In this document: positions 27,239 to 34,950 of the stretch, piece by piece
How positions within the stretch are numbered: position 1 is the stretch's first letter
Layout of the letters: the number at the start of each line of letters is the position of its first letter
Source: Acinetobacter courvalinii
GTDB lineage: Bacteria; Pseudomonadota; Gammaproteobacteria; Pseudomonadales; Moraxellaceae
DNA: 64,000 nt
Reading direction: 5' to 3'
NCBI RefSeq assembly: GCF_014635545.1
Contig: NZ_BMDA01000006.1
Span: 1-64,000 of the forward strand
The notes under the pieces: generated by a model
Database searches by the model: none
Seen by the model: the letters and a program-made list of their open reading frames with translations, nothing else
Told to the model about the DNA's origin: nothing
Program-made: the position numbers and the translations under genes

Positions 27239-29419
27239 ATGAATCGTCGTGACTTTTTATTAAATTCGACTAAGGCACTATTTGGGACTGCAGCGCTGAC
27301 CAGTTTTCCAATGAGTATTCAAAAAGCACTGGCGATTGATGCCAAGGTCGAAACCGGCACCATCAAAGATGTGAAACACGTGGTGATCCTGACTCAGGAA
27401 AATCGCTCTTTTGATAATTATTTTGGCACCTTGAAAGGGGTACGTGGATTCGGTGACCGTTTCACCATTCCTTTAAGTGAAGGTCGTAAAGTCTGGGAAC
27501 AGTACGATGCCAAAAAGAACAAGGTCTATCCGTATCACCTGGACAGCAGTCGCGGTAATGCGCAGCGGGTCAGTGGCACACCGCATTCATGGACCGATGG
27601 TCAATATGCCTGGGATCATGGCCGGATGGGGAAATGGGTGCAATACAAGCAACCACAATCGATGGGCTATTACAAACAACAGGAAGTGGAGTTCCAGTTT
27701 GCCTTAGCCAATGCGTTTACCTTGTGTGATGCATATCACTGCGCCATGCACACCGGAACCAACTCTAACCGTATGTTTATCTGGACGGGAACCAATGGTC
27801 CAACCGGGGCCAATGTTGCCAGCGTGGTCAATGATCTGGACTCGATTGGGTCATCTCTCACCGGTTATGACTGGACCACTTATCCTGAACGCCTACAGCA
27901 AGCAGACGTCAGCTGGAAAGTCTATCAAAACATGCCGGATAACTTTACCGATAACCCCTTGGCAGGTTTTAAAAAGTACCGCCGTGCCAATGAATTATCA
28001 GGTAAACCGGTGAATAACAGTACCATTTGCCCAGCTTATGACCCAGCCATTGATGCCAGACAACCCTTGTATAAAGGAATTGCCAATACCATGCCAGATG
28101 GCGGTTTCCTTGGTTCATTTAAAGAGGATATTGCCAAAGGGCAGTTACCGCAGGTGAGCTGGCTGGTGGCTCCTGCAACCTATAGTGAACATCCGGGTCC
28201 TTCAAGCCCTGTACAAGGTGCCTGGTATATTCAGGAAGTCCTCAATGCGCTCACAGAGCATCCGGAACTCTGGAGCCAGACAGTTTTCCTGATTAACTTC
28301 GATGAAAATGATGGCTTCTTTGACCATGTACCTTCACCAAGTGCACCTTCGATGGATATATCAGGTGAAGTCTATGGCAAATCGACCTTAAGTAAGGAAC
28401 AAATGTCCTATGAGTATGCAACACATGCCAAGGCATCCAGTGGCCAACCGAATTTTACCAATCCAGAGGTCAGTAATGGGGTCGGGGTCTATGGGCCAGG
28501 AATCCGTGTGCCGATGTATATCATTTCACCGTGGAGCCGTGGCGGCTGGGTCAACTCACAGGTGTTTGACCACTCCTCCGTAATTCGTTTCCTGGAACAG
28601 TGCTTTGGGGTACAAGAGCCGAATATCAGTCCTTATCGTCGTGCCGTATGTGGTGATCTAACCTCGGCCTTTAACTTTAAGACTCCGAATTTACTGCCAA
28701 TGCCAGATCTGGCAGGTAAGAAGAGTAAAGCCGATGCGGATGCAATTCGCAAAGCACAGGAGCAATTAGCGCAAGTCAGCCGCCCAGACAGCCAGACTTA
28801 TCCTGTTCAGGAACTGGGTATCCGACCATCGCGTGCCTTGCCATATATTTTGCACACCAGTGCCAAAGTGGATAGCAGCGCGAAAACAGTCAAACTAATG
28901 TTCTCTAATACTGGGACACATGCAGCCGTATTTCATGTCTATGATAAATTGAATCTGGATGCGATACCGCGCCGTTATATGGTGGAGGCGGGCAAGCAAC
29001 TGGATGATATTTGGCTGAGCAAGGACAATCAGTATGATTTGTGGGTATTGGGACCCAATGGTTTTCATCGTAGCTTCGGCGGTGACTTGACACAGCTCGC
29101 ACAAATTCAGACATTGCCAGAAATCCGGGTTTGTATGGAGGAGTGTGATCCCAAACTGTTCCTGAAAGTACGTAATGATGCGGGGCAGACTGCAAAATTG
29201 CTGGTCAAAGCCAATGCCTATTTGCCGAATAAGACTTGGCACATTGAAACGGCTGCGGCTGAACAGGAACTGAGCTGGGATATGAGCGAGTTCGGCGGCT
29301 GGTATGATTTTACCGTCACCATTGAAAATGATCCGAGCTATCGCCGTCGCTTTGCTGGGCGTATTGAAACCAATGAAGACTCGATTTCTGATCCGTATAT
29401 GGGCTTTATGGAGTTATAA
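27239..29419 (+). CDS. plc: Phosphocholine-specific phospholipase C, Tat-exported
   Basis: The 726-residue enzyme hydrolyses phosphatidylcholine and possibly sphingomyelin, releasing phosphocholine. The N terminus MNRRDFLLNSTKALFG is a twin-arginine signal. The catalytic domain starts with VVILTQENRSFDNYFGTLKGVRGFGD near residue 50 and continues with HAMHTGTN-like and NFDENDGFFDHVPSP motifs (near 360), typical of the acid-phosphatase-like PLC family of Pseudomonas PlcH/PlcN. Two C-terminal beta-sandwich repeats (about 530-725) match the DUF756 modules. I chose the ATG nine bases behind AAGGAA. No plcR gene is adjacent; the small lipoprotein gene takes its place upstream. Confidence 0.94.
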   Translation: MNRRDFLLNSTKALFGTAALTSFPMSIQKALAIDAKVETGTIKDVKHVVILTQENRSFDNYFGTLKGVRGFGDRFTIPLSEGRKVWEQYDAKKNKVYPYHLDSSRGNAQRVSGTPHSWTDGQYAWDHGRMGKWVQYKQPQSMGYYKQQEVEFQFALANAFTLCDAYHCAMHTGTNSNRMFIWTGTNGPTGANVASVVNDLDSIGSSLTGYDWTTYPERLQQADVSWKVYQNMPDNFTDNPLAGFKKYRRANELSGKPVNNSTICPAYDPAIDARQPLYKGIANTMPDGGFLGSFKEDIAKGQLPQVSWLVAPATYSEHPGPSSPVQGAWYIQEVLNALTEHPELWSQTVFLINFDENDGFFDHVPSPSAPSMDISGEVYGKSTLSKEQMSYEYATHAKASSGQPNFTNPEVSNGVGVYGPGIRVPMYIISPWSRGGWVNSQVFDHSSVIRFLEQCFGVQEPNISPYRRAVCGDLTSAFNFKTPNLLPMPDLAGKKSKADADAIRKAQEQLAQVSRPDSQTYPVQELGIRPSRALPYILHTSAKVDSSAKTVKLMFSNTGTHAAVFHVYDKLNLDAIPRRYMVEAGKQLDDIWLSKDNQYDLWVLGPNGFHRSFGGDLTQLAQIQTLPEIRVCMEECDPKLFLKVRNDAGQTAKLLVKANAYLPNKTWHIETAAAEQELSWDMSEFGGWYDFTVTIENDPSYRRRFAGRIETNEDSISDPYMGFMEL

Positions 29420-29481
29420 ATTATTGGATGAGATCAGAAAAAGCAGTCTAAGTGAGCACTTGGGCTGCTTTTTAGATTCGA

Positions 29482-29721
29482 TTAGCGTAATAAAAAGTAA
29501 AGACAGAGTGCGATCAGCAGCAACACACTAAGAAAACCCGCTACACATACTTCAGTACTGTCAAAATCCACCCGCTGCCCGCAACGATAACAGCGGACGA
29601 CCGCATAACCGATACTACGGATCAATCCTTCAAACAGAATCTCAAAGATCACATTCATAAATACAAAGCGGAACAACTTAAACAGTAACTGGAATAAAGC
29701 CTCAAATATGCTGTCCATCAT
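29482..29721 (-). CDS. Small hypothetical membrane protein with CxxC
   Basis: The 79-residue product has a hydrophobic N-terminal half (FEALFQLLFKLFRFVFMNVIFEILFE), a short loop with CYRCGQ and a later Cys, and a C-terminal membrane segment (GFLSVLLLIALCLYFLL). The loop could be a zinc- or thiol-binding turn. No clear ribosome site is visible. It occupies the spacer between plc and a 62-codon ORF. I do not recognise the family; it may be real, given the coherent topology. Confidence 0.5.
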   Translation of the reverse strand: MMDSIFEALFQLLFKLFRFVFMNVIFEILFEGLIRSIGYAVVRCYRCGQRVDFDSTEVCVAGFLSVLLLIALCLYFLLR

Positions 29722-29910
29722 TATTATTTTAATCAGTCATGGTGCTGAGCATTGTCGGCTTACACAGCCAGAAAGGAAAGCAGACATAAAGCCAGCATGG
29801 TCAACACAACATTACCGAGAGTTTACATGCCTGTAACACAGCCCACTGATTTGACTCATTTAAATTTGCTAGATTGAGGCAAATTGAAACAAACACATTG
29901 AAGGGAAAGC

Positions 29911-30099
29911 ATGTTACAGGTATTTTTGGTGTTACTCACCGCAGTAACTTTTGTTTTAATGGCGGCAGATCCACGACCAACTGATTCGACCGAAGCCAAA
30001 TCAGCGTGGCAAGTTGAAACAACTGAAGTTTCTAAGAAAACAGAACTTTTAGCTTCACAAAAGCATGAGTCTCAAGACAAAGAGACAGATCAGGCTTAA
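29911..30099 (+). CDS. Short hypothetical protein with N-terminal hydrophobic segment
   Basis: The 62-residue product starts with a membrane or signal segment (MLQVFLVLLTAVTFVLMAA) followed by a polar, Ser/Thr/Glu/Lys-rich tail. GAAGGGA is a good ribosome site ahead of the ATG. Its stop codon overlaps that of the convergent nadC: the four bases TTAA at 30096-30099 hold both. No function can be assigned. Confidence 0.6.
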   Translation: MLQVFLVLLTAVTFVLMAADPRPTDSTEAKSAWQVETTEVSKKTELLASQKHESQDKETDQA

Positions 30100-30941
30100 G
30101 CGTTAAAACGCATGGATAAATCAACCGCTCTTACATCTTTGGTCAATACACCCATTGAGATGTAGTCGACCCCTGTGGTCGCCACTTCACGTAAATTTTC
30201 GATGGTAATATTGCCCGATGCTTCTAGCTTACAGCGACCTGCAACATGTCTAACCGCATCAATCATTTGTTGCTGACTAAAGTTATCCAGCATTACGATA
30301 TCAGCACCAGCTTCAAGTGCCTGATTTAATTCATCCCAAGTTTCAACTTCAACTTCGACAGGTTTTCCTGGCGCGATTTGGTGTGCTTTGGTGATGGCTT
30401 GGGCAATACCGCCAGCAGCCATAATATGATTTTCTTTAATCAGGAAAGCGTCAAATAAACCTAAGCGGTGATTTTGACCACCACCGATTGCTACGGCATA
30501 TTTTTGTGCGATACGCAGGCCTGGCAATGTTTTACGGGTATCCAGCAGTTTGGTATGTAAACCATCGAGCTGTTTAACGTAATTTGCAGTTTTAGTCGCA
30601 ACCGCAGACATGGTCTGGATAAAGTTTAAAGCTGGACGTTCTACTGTGAGTAAGCTGCGCGCTGAACCAGCAAGTTTTAGGAACGCTTCATTTGCCGCAA
30701 CAACGTCACCTTCTTGCTTTAACCAAGTCACTTGCACGCTGTTGTCATAGGCTTGAATCAAGGCATTCACCCAAGGCTGACCAGCCAAGACCATCTCTTC
30801 ACGGCTAATAATGGTCGCAGTGGCCTGCTCATCGACTGGTGTAAGCATGGCGGTAATATCGCCATCCCCAATATCTTCCTGTAATGCTTGTTGAATATTG
30901 ATTTGAATAGATTGTTCAAGCAAAGATTGAGGAATACTCAT
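30096..30941 (-). CDS. nadC: Nicotinate-nucleotide pyrophosphorylase (quinolinate phosphoribosyltransferase)
   Basis: NadC converts quinolinate and PRPP to nicotinate mononucleotide in de novo NAD synthesis. The 281-residue protein shows QEDIGDGDITAML at the N terminus, ERPALNFIQTMSAVAT and DTRKTLPGLRIAQKYAVAIGGGQNHRLGLFDAFLIKENH (residues 130-170), the PRPP/quinolinate site. EVEVETWDEL and ADIVMLDN complete the barrel. Single gene, convergent with a short ORF. Confidence 0.97.
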   Translation of the reverse strand: MSIPQSLLEQSIQINIQQALQEDIGDGDITAMLTPVDEQATATIISREEMVLAGQPWVNALIQAYDNSVQVTWLKQEGDVVAANEAFLKLAGSARSLLTVERPALNFIQTMSAVATKTANYVKQLDGLHTKLLDTRKTLPGLRIAQKYAVAIGGGQNHRLGLFDAFLIKENHIMAAGGIAQAITKAHQIAPGKPVEVEVETWDELNQALEAGADIVMLDNFSQQQMIDAVRHVAGRCKLEASGNITIENLREVATTGVDYISMGVLTKDVRAVDLSMRFNA

Positions 30942-31086
30942 ACCAGTTCCAGTGTATGTTTGACTAAAAAACGTGTGTCATATATTAACATCCTCCCTGT
31001 AAAAAATAAGTATTTCATCTCGATTATTCTGGAGAAAGCATGGCAGAATGATACCTATACAGATTAAATTGCTGATTCGAGTCACA

Positions 31087-31680
31087 ATGCAACACGCTAG
31101 ATTTGCTCAAGTACAAGAGGGTGTATTGGTGGGGGCGACCCAGATTGCCTCGCCTAATTTTAATGCACGGCCTGCCGGAACCGATATTCAACTGATCGTT
31201 ATTCACAATATCAGTTTGCCACCTTCCCAGTTTGGTGGGGGCTATATTCAGCAATTTTTTCAGAACCAGCTGGACTGGTCGCTCCATCCTTATTTTCAGA
31301 CTATTCAAGGAATGCAGGTCTCGGCACACCTGCTGATTTTGCGCACAGGTGAAGTGATTCAGTTTGTGAACTTTAATGAGCGTTCCTGGCATGCAGGTCG
31401 TTCAAGCTATCTTGCGCAGAAAGAATGTAATGATTATTCGATCGGGATCGAACTGGAGGGGAGTGATGATTTACCCTTTGAGCCCGAACAATACCAGTCT
31501 CTGGTTGAAGTGGTCAGCACCTTACAGCAGGCTTACCCAAAAATTCAGAATCATCTTGCAGGGCATTCTGACATTGCACCCAAACGTAAAACCGATCCAG
31601 GTGAATATTTTGATTGGCCATTGTTCCGGAATTTGCTTGCTCAACACAAGTTAGCCGAAAAAACATCGATAGATTTATAA
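31087..31680 (+). CDS. ampD: 1,6-anhydro-N-acetylmuramyl-L-alanine amidase
   Basis: AmpD cleaves the stem peptide from anhydromuropeptides in cytoplasmic peptidoglycan recycling and so keeps AmpC-type beta-lactamase signals low. The 197-residue protein has zinc ligands in LIVIHNISLPPSQFGG (His near 38) and AGHSDIAPKRKTDPG (His and Asp near 160-170), plus RSSYLAQKECNDYSIGIELEG. I use the ATG giving MQHARFAQ; a reading from 31048 adds 13 residues. murJ follows 71 bp downstream. Confidence 0.95.
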   Translation: MQHARFAQVQEGVLVGATQIASPNFNARPAGTDIQLIVIHNISLPPSQFGGGYIQQFFQNQLDWSLHPYFQTIQGMQVSAHLLILRTGEVIQFVNFNERSWHAGRSSYLAQKECNDYSIGIELEGSDDLPFEPEQYQSLVEVVSTLQQAYPKIQNHLAGHSDIAPKRKTDPGEYFDWPLFRNLLAQHKLAEKTSIDL

Positions 31681-31751
31681 TTTCACAACGAAATCCATCA
31701 GGACTTTCATTACAATAACGCTTTTTAAAAGATAAGCCGTAGGTGAGTGCA

Positions 31752-33293
31752 ATGGCATTGTGGCGATCGACTGTAATTGTCAGTGCAATGACAATGTTAT
31801 CCCGGGTGTTGGGGTTGGTACGTGATGTGGTACTGCTCAATGTATTTGGTGCGGGTAAGGACTTCGATACCTTCGTTGTTGCCTTTCGTATTCCCAACTT
31901 TTTTAGGCGCTTATTCGCAGAAGGGGCTTTTTCTCAAGCCTTTATTCCGGTTTTAACTGAATATAAAACCAGCCGCGCTCATGCTGAAGTGCAGATTCTC
32001 ATTAGTCGGGTATTTGGCTGTTTGCTCACGGCCATGTCCTTACTGACCTTTGTGGCGATGGTGGCTGCACCTGCAATTATTTATCTCTATGCGCCGGGTT
32101 TCCATAACGATCCAGAGAAGTTTGAGCTTGCGGTCGATATGTTCCGCCTGACCATTCCTTATCTGATGTTTATGTCCTTGACGGCCTTTGCCAGCAGTAT
32201 TCTCAACAGTTATGGTTCTTTTGCTTCACCTGCATTTTCTCCGGTCTTGCTCAATGTGGCAATGATTGCTGGGGCGTGGTGGTTGACGCCGTATATGGCT
32301 GAGCCGATTATGGCATTGGGTTGGGCGGTGGTTGCCGCAGGGGTTCTGCAACTAGCAATTCAGATTCCGGAATTATGGAAAAAGAATCTGTTGATTCCAC
32401 CTAAAGTGGATTTCAAACACGAAGGTGTGGATCGCATCCTAAAGCTGATGTTACCTGCTTTATTTGGTGTATCGGTCACCCAGATTAACCTGTTGCTGAA
32501 TACCATTTGGGCTTCCTTTATGCAGGACGGTTCGGTCTCATGGTTATACAGTGCCGAGCGGATGACCGAGTTACCCTTGGGACTGATTGGTGTCGCGATT
32601 GGTACCGTGATTTTACCGTCATTGTCTGCGCGCCATGCTGAACAGGATCAAACTAAATTTAGAAGTATGATTGATTGGGCCGCCAAGGTAATTATGCTGG
32701 TGGGAATCCCTGCCAGTATTGCCTTATTTATGCTGTCGACACCGATCATTCAAGCGCTATTCCAACGTGGTGAATTCACTTGGGAAGACACCAAGATGAC
32801 CGCTCTGGCACTGCAATGTATGAGTGCAGGGGTGATCTCGTTTATGCTGATCAAAGTGTTTGCCCCAGGCTTCTATGCGCAGCAAGATACCAAGACGCCT
32901 GTTCGGGTGGGTTTAATGGCGGTTGCTGCCAATGCCATTCTTAACGTGGTGTTTATTGGCTTCTTTAAGCTGATCGACTGGCAGGCAGAACATATGGCTT
33001 TGGCTTTAGCCTCTTCTGGCTCTGCTTTGGTGAATGCGGGCATGCTGTATTTCTATCTGCATAAACGTAATATCTTCCGTTTTGGCGCGCATTGGAAAAA
33101 ACTGGCGTTTCAATATGCAGTGGCCAATATCGCGATGATTGCGGCATTGTGGTATGGCTTAACTTGGTATCAGGGAGAAGTCTCACAATGGCTGCGTATT
33201 GCAGAAGTGATCGGTTTATGCGTAGTGGGGGTAGTTGCTTACCTCATTGGTCTGCTGGTGACAGGATTTAGACCGAGACATTTAAAGGCATAG
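31752..33293 (+). CDS. murJ: Lipid II flippase MurJ
   Basis: MurJ moves lipid II across the inner membrane for peptidoglycan synthesis. The 513-residue protein has about 14 membrane segments and the family start LWRSTVIVSAMTMLSRVLGLVRDVVLLNVFGAG, with FVVAFRIPNFFRRLFAEGAFSQAFIPVL next, both within the first 70 residues. It is a MOP-superfamily relative of the Wzx protein at 51198. An in-frame GTG nine bases upstream is the alternative start. It ends at a bidirectional terminator. Confidence 0.96.
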   Translation: MALWRSTVIVSAMTMLSRVLGLVRDVVLLNVFGAGKDFDTFVVAFRIPNFFRRLFAEGAFSQAFIPVLTEYKTSRAHAEVQILISRVFGCLLTAMSLLTFVAMVAAPAIIYLYAPGFHNDPEKFELAVDMFRLTIPYLMFMSLTAFASSILNSYGSFASPAFSPVLLNVAMIAGAWWLTPYMAEPIMALGWAVVAAGVLQLAIQIPELWKKNLLIPPKVDFKHEGVDRILKLMLPALFGVSVTQINLLLNTIWASFMQDGSVSWLYSAERMTELPLGLIGVAIGTVILPSLSARHAEQDQTKFRSMIDWAAKVIMLVGIPASIALFMLSTPIIQALFQRGEFTWEDTKMTALALQCMSAGVISFMLIKVFAPGFYAQQDTKTPVRVGLMAVAANAILNVVFIGFFKLIDWQAEHMALALASSGSALVNAGMLYFYLHKRNIFRFGAHWKKLAFQYAVANIAMIAALWYGLTWYQGEVSQWLRIAEVIGLCVVGVVAYLIGLLVTGFRPRHLKA

Positions 33294-33306
33294 GTCATTT
33301 GAAAAA

Positions 33307-33335
33307 TTAAACCCTCCAACATGGAGGGTTTTTTA
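33307..33335. terminator. Bidirectional terminator between murJ and an FKBP gene
   Basis: AACCCTCC (33310-33317) and GGAGGGTT (33323-33330) pair around a 5-base loop and are followed by T residues on the plus strand, with A/T-rich sequence on the other side. Confidence 0.85.
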
Positions 33336-34019
33336 TTATTTCACTTCCAGTAATTCAATATCAAAAATTAGAGTACTGTTCGGCCCGATCGCATCACCTG
33401 AACCGACGTCGCCATAAGCAAGATTAGCTGGAATAAAGAAGCGACTCTTACCACCTTCTTTCATGGTTTGCACACCTTCCGTCCAGCCTGCAATCACTTG
33501 GTTCAGTTTGAACTCTACAGGATGATTACGGGCGATCGAACTGTCAAATACGGTACCATCCAGCAAACGGCCTTCATAATTCACTTTAACGGTAGAGGTG
33601 GCTTTGGGAGATTTCCCCTTACCAGCTTGGAGCACTTGATATTGTAAACCTGACTTGGTGGTTACGATATCGGCTTTTTTGCCGTTTTCCGCTAAAAACG
33701 CTTTGCCGGACTGATCATTTTTTTGGGCCTGTTCCTGAAACTCAACCAGTTGCTTGGCTTCCAGACGCTTTTTATATTGATTCAGCACATTGGCCATTTC
33801 TTCATCGGTTAAAGAGGCCGCTTTACCTTGCATGGCTTCCTGTAAGCCTTGTACAAAGGTCTCGATATTTAAATCTTTGAGTGTTTCGGCATTTCCTCGA
33901 CCCATCAGATAGCCGTAGCTATAGCCAAGCTGATCTTTTTGTGGGCTCTTTGTTGAAATGGATGCTGCTTGAACCGTTCCGATGGTTGAGGCAATTAAAA
34001 TCAGGCCTAATCTTTTCAT
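33336..34019 (-). CDS. Periplasmic FKBP-type prolyl isomerase, second copy
   Basis: The 227-residue precursor has a signal peptide (MKRLGLILIASTIGTVQA), an N-terminal dimerisation domain of the FkpA/Mip type (YSYGYLMGRGNAETLKDL…, about 30-110), and a C-terminal FKBP domain beginning at TTKSGLQYQVLQAGKGKSP. The FKBP core VKVNYEGRLLDGTVFDSS and LIFDIELLEVK are intact. It is a paralogue of the next gene upstream, separated from it by a hairpin, so the pair probably arose by tandem duplication. Confidence 0.9.
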   Translation of the reverse strand: MKRLGLILIASTIGTVQAASISTKSPQKDQLGYSYGYLMGRGNAETLKDLNIETFVQGLQEAMQGKAASLTDEEMANVLNQYKKRLEAKQLVEFQEQAQKNDQSGKAFLAENGKKADIVTTKSGLQYQVLQAGKGKSPKATSTVKVNYEGRLLDGTVFDSSIARNHPVEFKLNQVIAGWTEGVQTMKEGGKSRFFIPANLAYGDVGSGDAIGPNSTLIFDIELLEVK

Positions 34020-34030
34020 TCTATCTTCCA

Positions 34031-34059
34031 AAAAATAAAGGAGGGCACCAGCCCTCCTT
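34031..34059 (-). terminator. Hairpin between the two FKBP genes
   Basis: AAGGAGGGC (34038-34046) and GCCCTCCTT (34051-34059) form a perfect 9-bp stem with a 4-base loop. On the minus strand it is followed by TATTTTTT, so it can act as a terminator or attenuator behind fkpA. It lies very close to the start of the second FKBP gene. Confidence 0.75.
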
Positions 34060-34066
34060 AAATCAT

Positions 34067-34774
34067 TTATTTTACAGCGATTAACTCTACGTCAAATACC
34101 AATGGGCTATTTGGTGGAATTGAGCCAGGAACACCTTGCTCACCGTAACCGAGGTTGGCAGGAATATAAAGCGTTGCCTTACCGCCTTCTTTCATCAACT
34201 GTAAGCCTTCAGTCCAACCAGGAATAACCTGGTTCAGTGGGAATTCAATTGGCTCGCCACGGTCATAAGAGCTATCAAATACTTTACCGTCTGGAAGCTG
34301 ACCTTTGTAGTGAACTTTCACGGTAGAGCTTGCAGTCGGTTGCTTGCCTGTACCTTCTTTGGTGATTTTATATTGCAGGCCAGAAGCGGTGGTTTTCACG
34401 CCTTCTTTCTTGGCATTTTCTGCCAGGAAGCTGCTATTGGTTGCTTCAACTTTTTTGCTTTCATCCATTTGCTTTTGTTGCAGCTGCTTCTGGAATTCTA
34501 CATAGGCTGCCTGTAACTCTTCTTCTGTATATGCAGCAGGTTTTTGTGCATGGGCATCACGGAAACCTGTAATAAATGCGCTGGTTTCTAATTCTGGTGG
34601 TGTTTGCTTAGCCACTTCGTAGCCGAGTGCATAACTGATTTTTGCGACAGGTGCTGCATTTTTATCAGCTTTTGCCCCAAGTTCAGTCGCTGGGTGTTGA
34701 GTTGCATAATAGACAGGAACGAGTGCTGCACCGCCTAATACGGCTGCGACAACGAAAGGTAAAGCTTTACTCAT
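34067..34774 (-). CDS. fkpA: FKBP-type prolyl isomerase (FkpA/Mip-like)
   Basis: The 235-residue protein starts [23 protein letters not shown], a signal peptide or anchor, followed by a helical dimerisation region and an FKBP domain from about residue 125 ([64 protein letters not shown]). It is the conserved gene that borders Acinetobacter K loci next to wzc. Folding of envelope proteins in the periplasm is the expected role. Confidence 0.92.
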   Translation of the reverse strand: MSKALPFVVAAVLGGAALVPVYYATQHPATELGAKADKNAAPVAKISYALGYEVAKQTPPELETSAFITGFRDAHAQKPAAYTEEELQAAYVEFQKQLQQKQMDESKKVEATNSSFLAENAKKEGVKTTASGLQYKITKEGTGKQPTASSTVKVHYKGQLPDGKVFDSSYDRGEPIEFPLNQVIPGWTEGLQLMKEGGKATLYIPANLGYGEQGVPGSIPPNSPLVFDVELIAVK

Positions 34775-34898
34775 GAGATGTCCCAAAGTGAGATTGGAAT
34801 AAAAAATATGGCAATGATCTTAGCATGTCTAAGCTGAGGCATTGAATAATTAAGCGCAAAAATGCGTGGGTTTTTTATAAGATTTATGTGTTTAAGCA

Positions 34899-34931
34899 TA
34901 AAAAACCAGATCACGGGATCTGGTTTTTTAA
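34899..34931 (-). terminator. Terminator behind wzc
   Basis: CCAGATC and GATCTGG (34906-34923) pair around ACGG, flanked by A5 and T6 tracts. On the minus strand it lies 20 bp behind the wzc stop codon and ends the wza-wzb-wzc transcript. Confidence 0.88.
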
Positions 34932-34950
34932 CAATCAATTTAAAGTTTGC

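Noticed and set aside
28895-29242. Antisense ORFs within the C-terminal part of plc
   Set aside because: They sit opposite the beta-sandwich repeats of the phospholipase, in two overlapping frames, which is typical of shadow frames.
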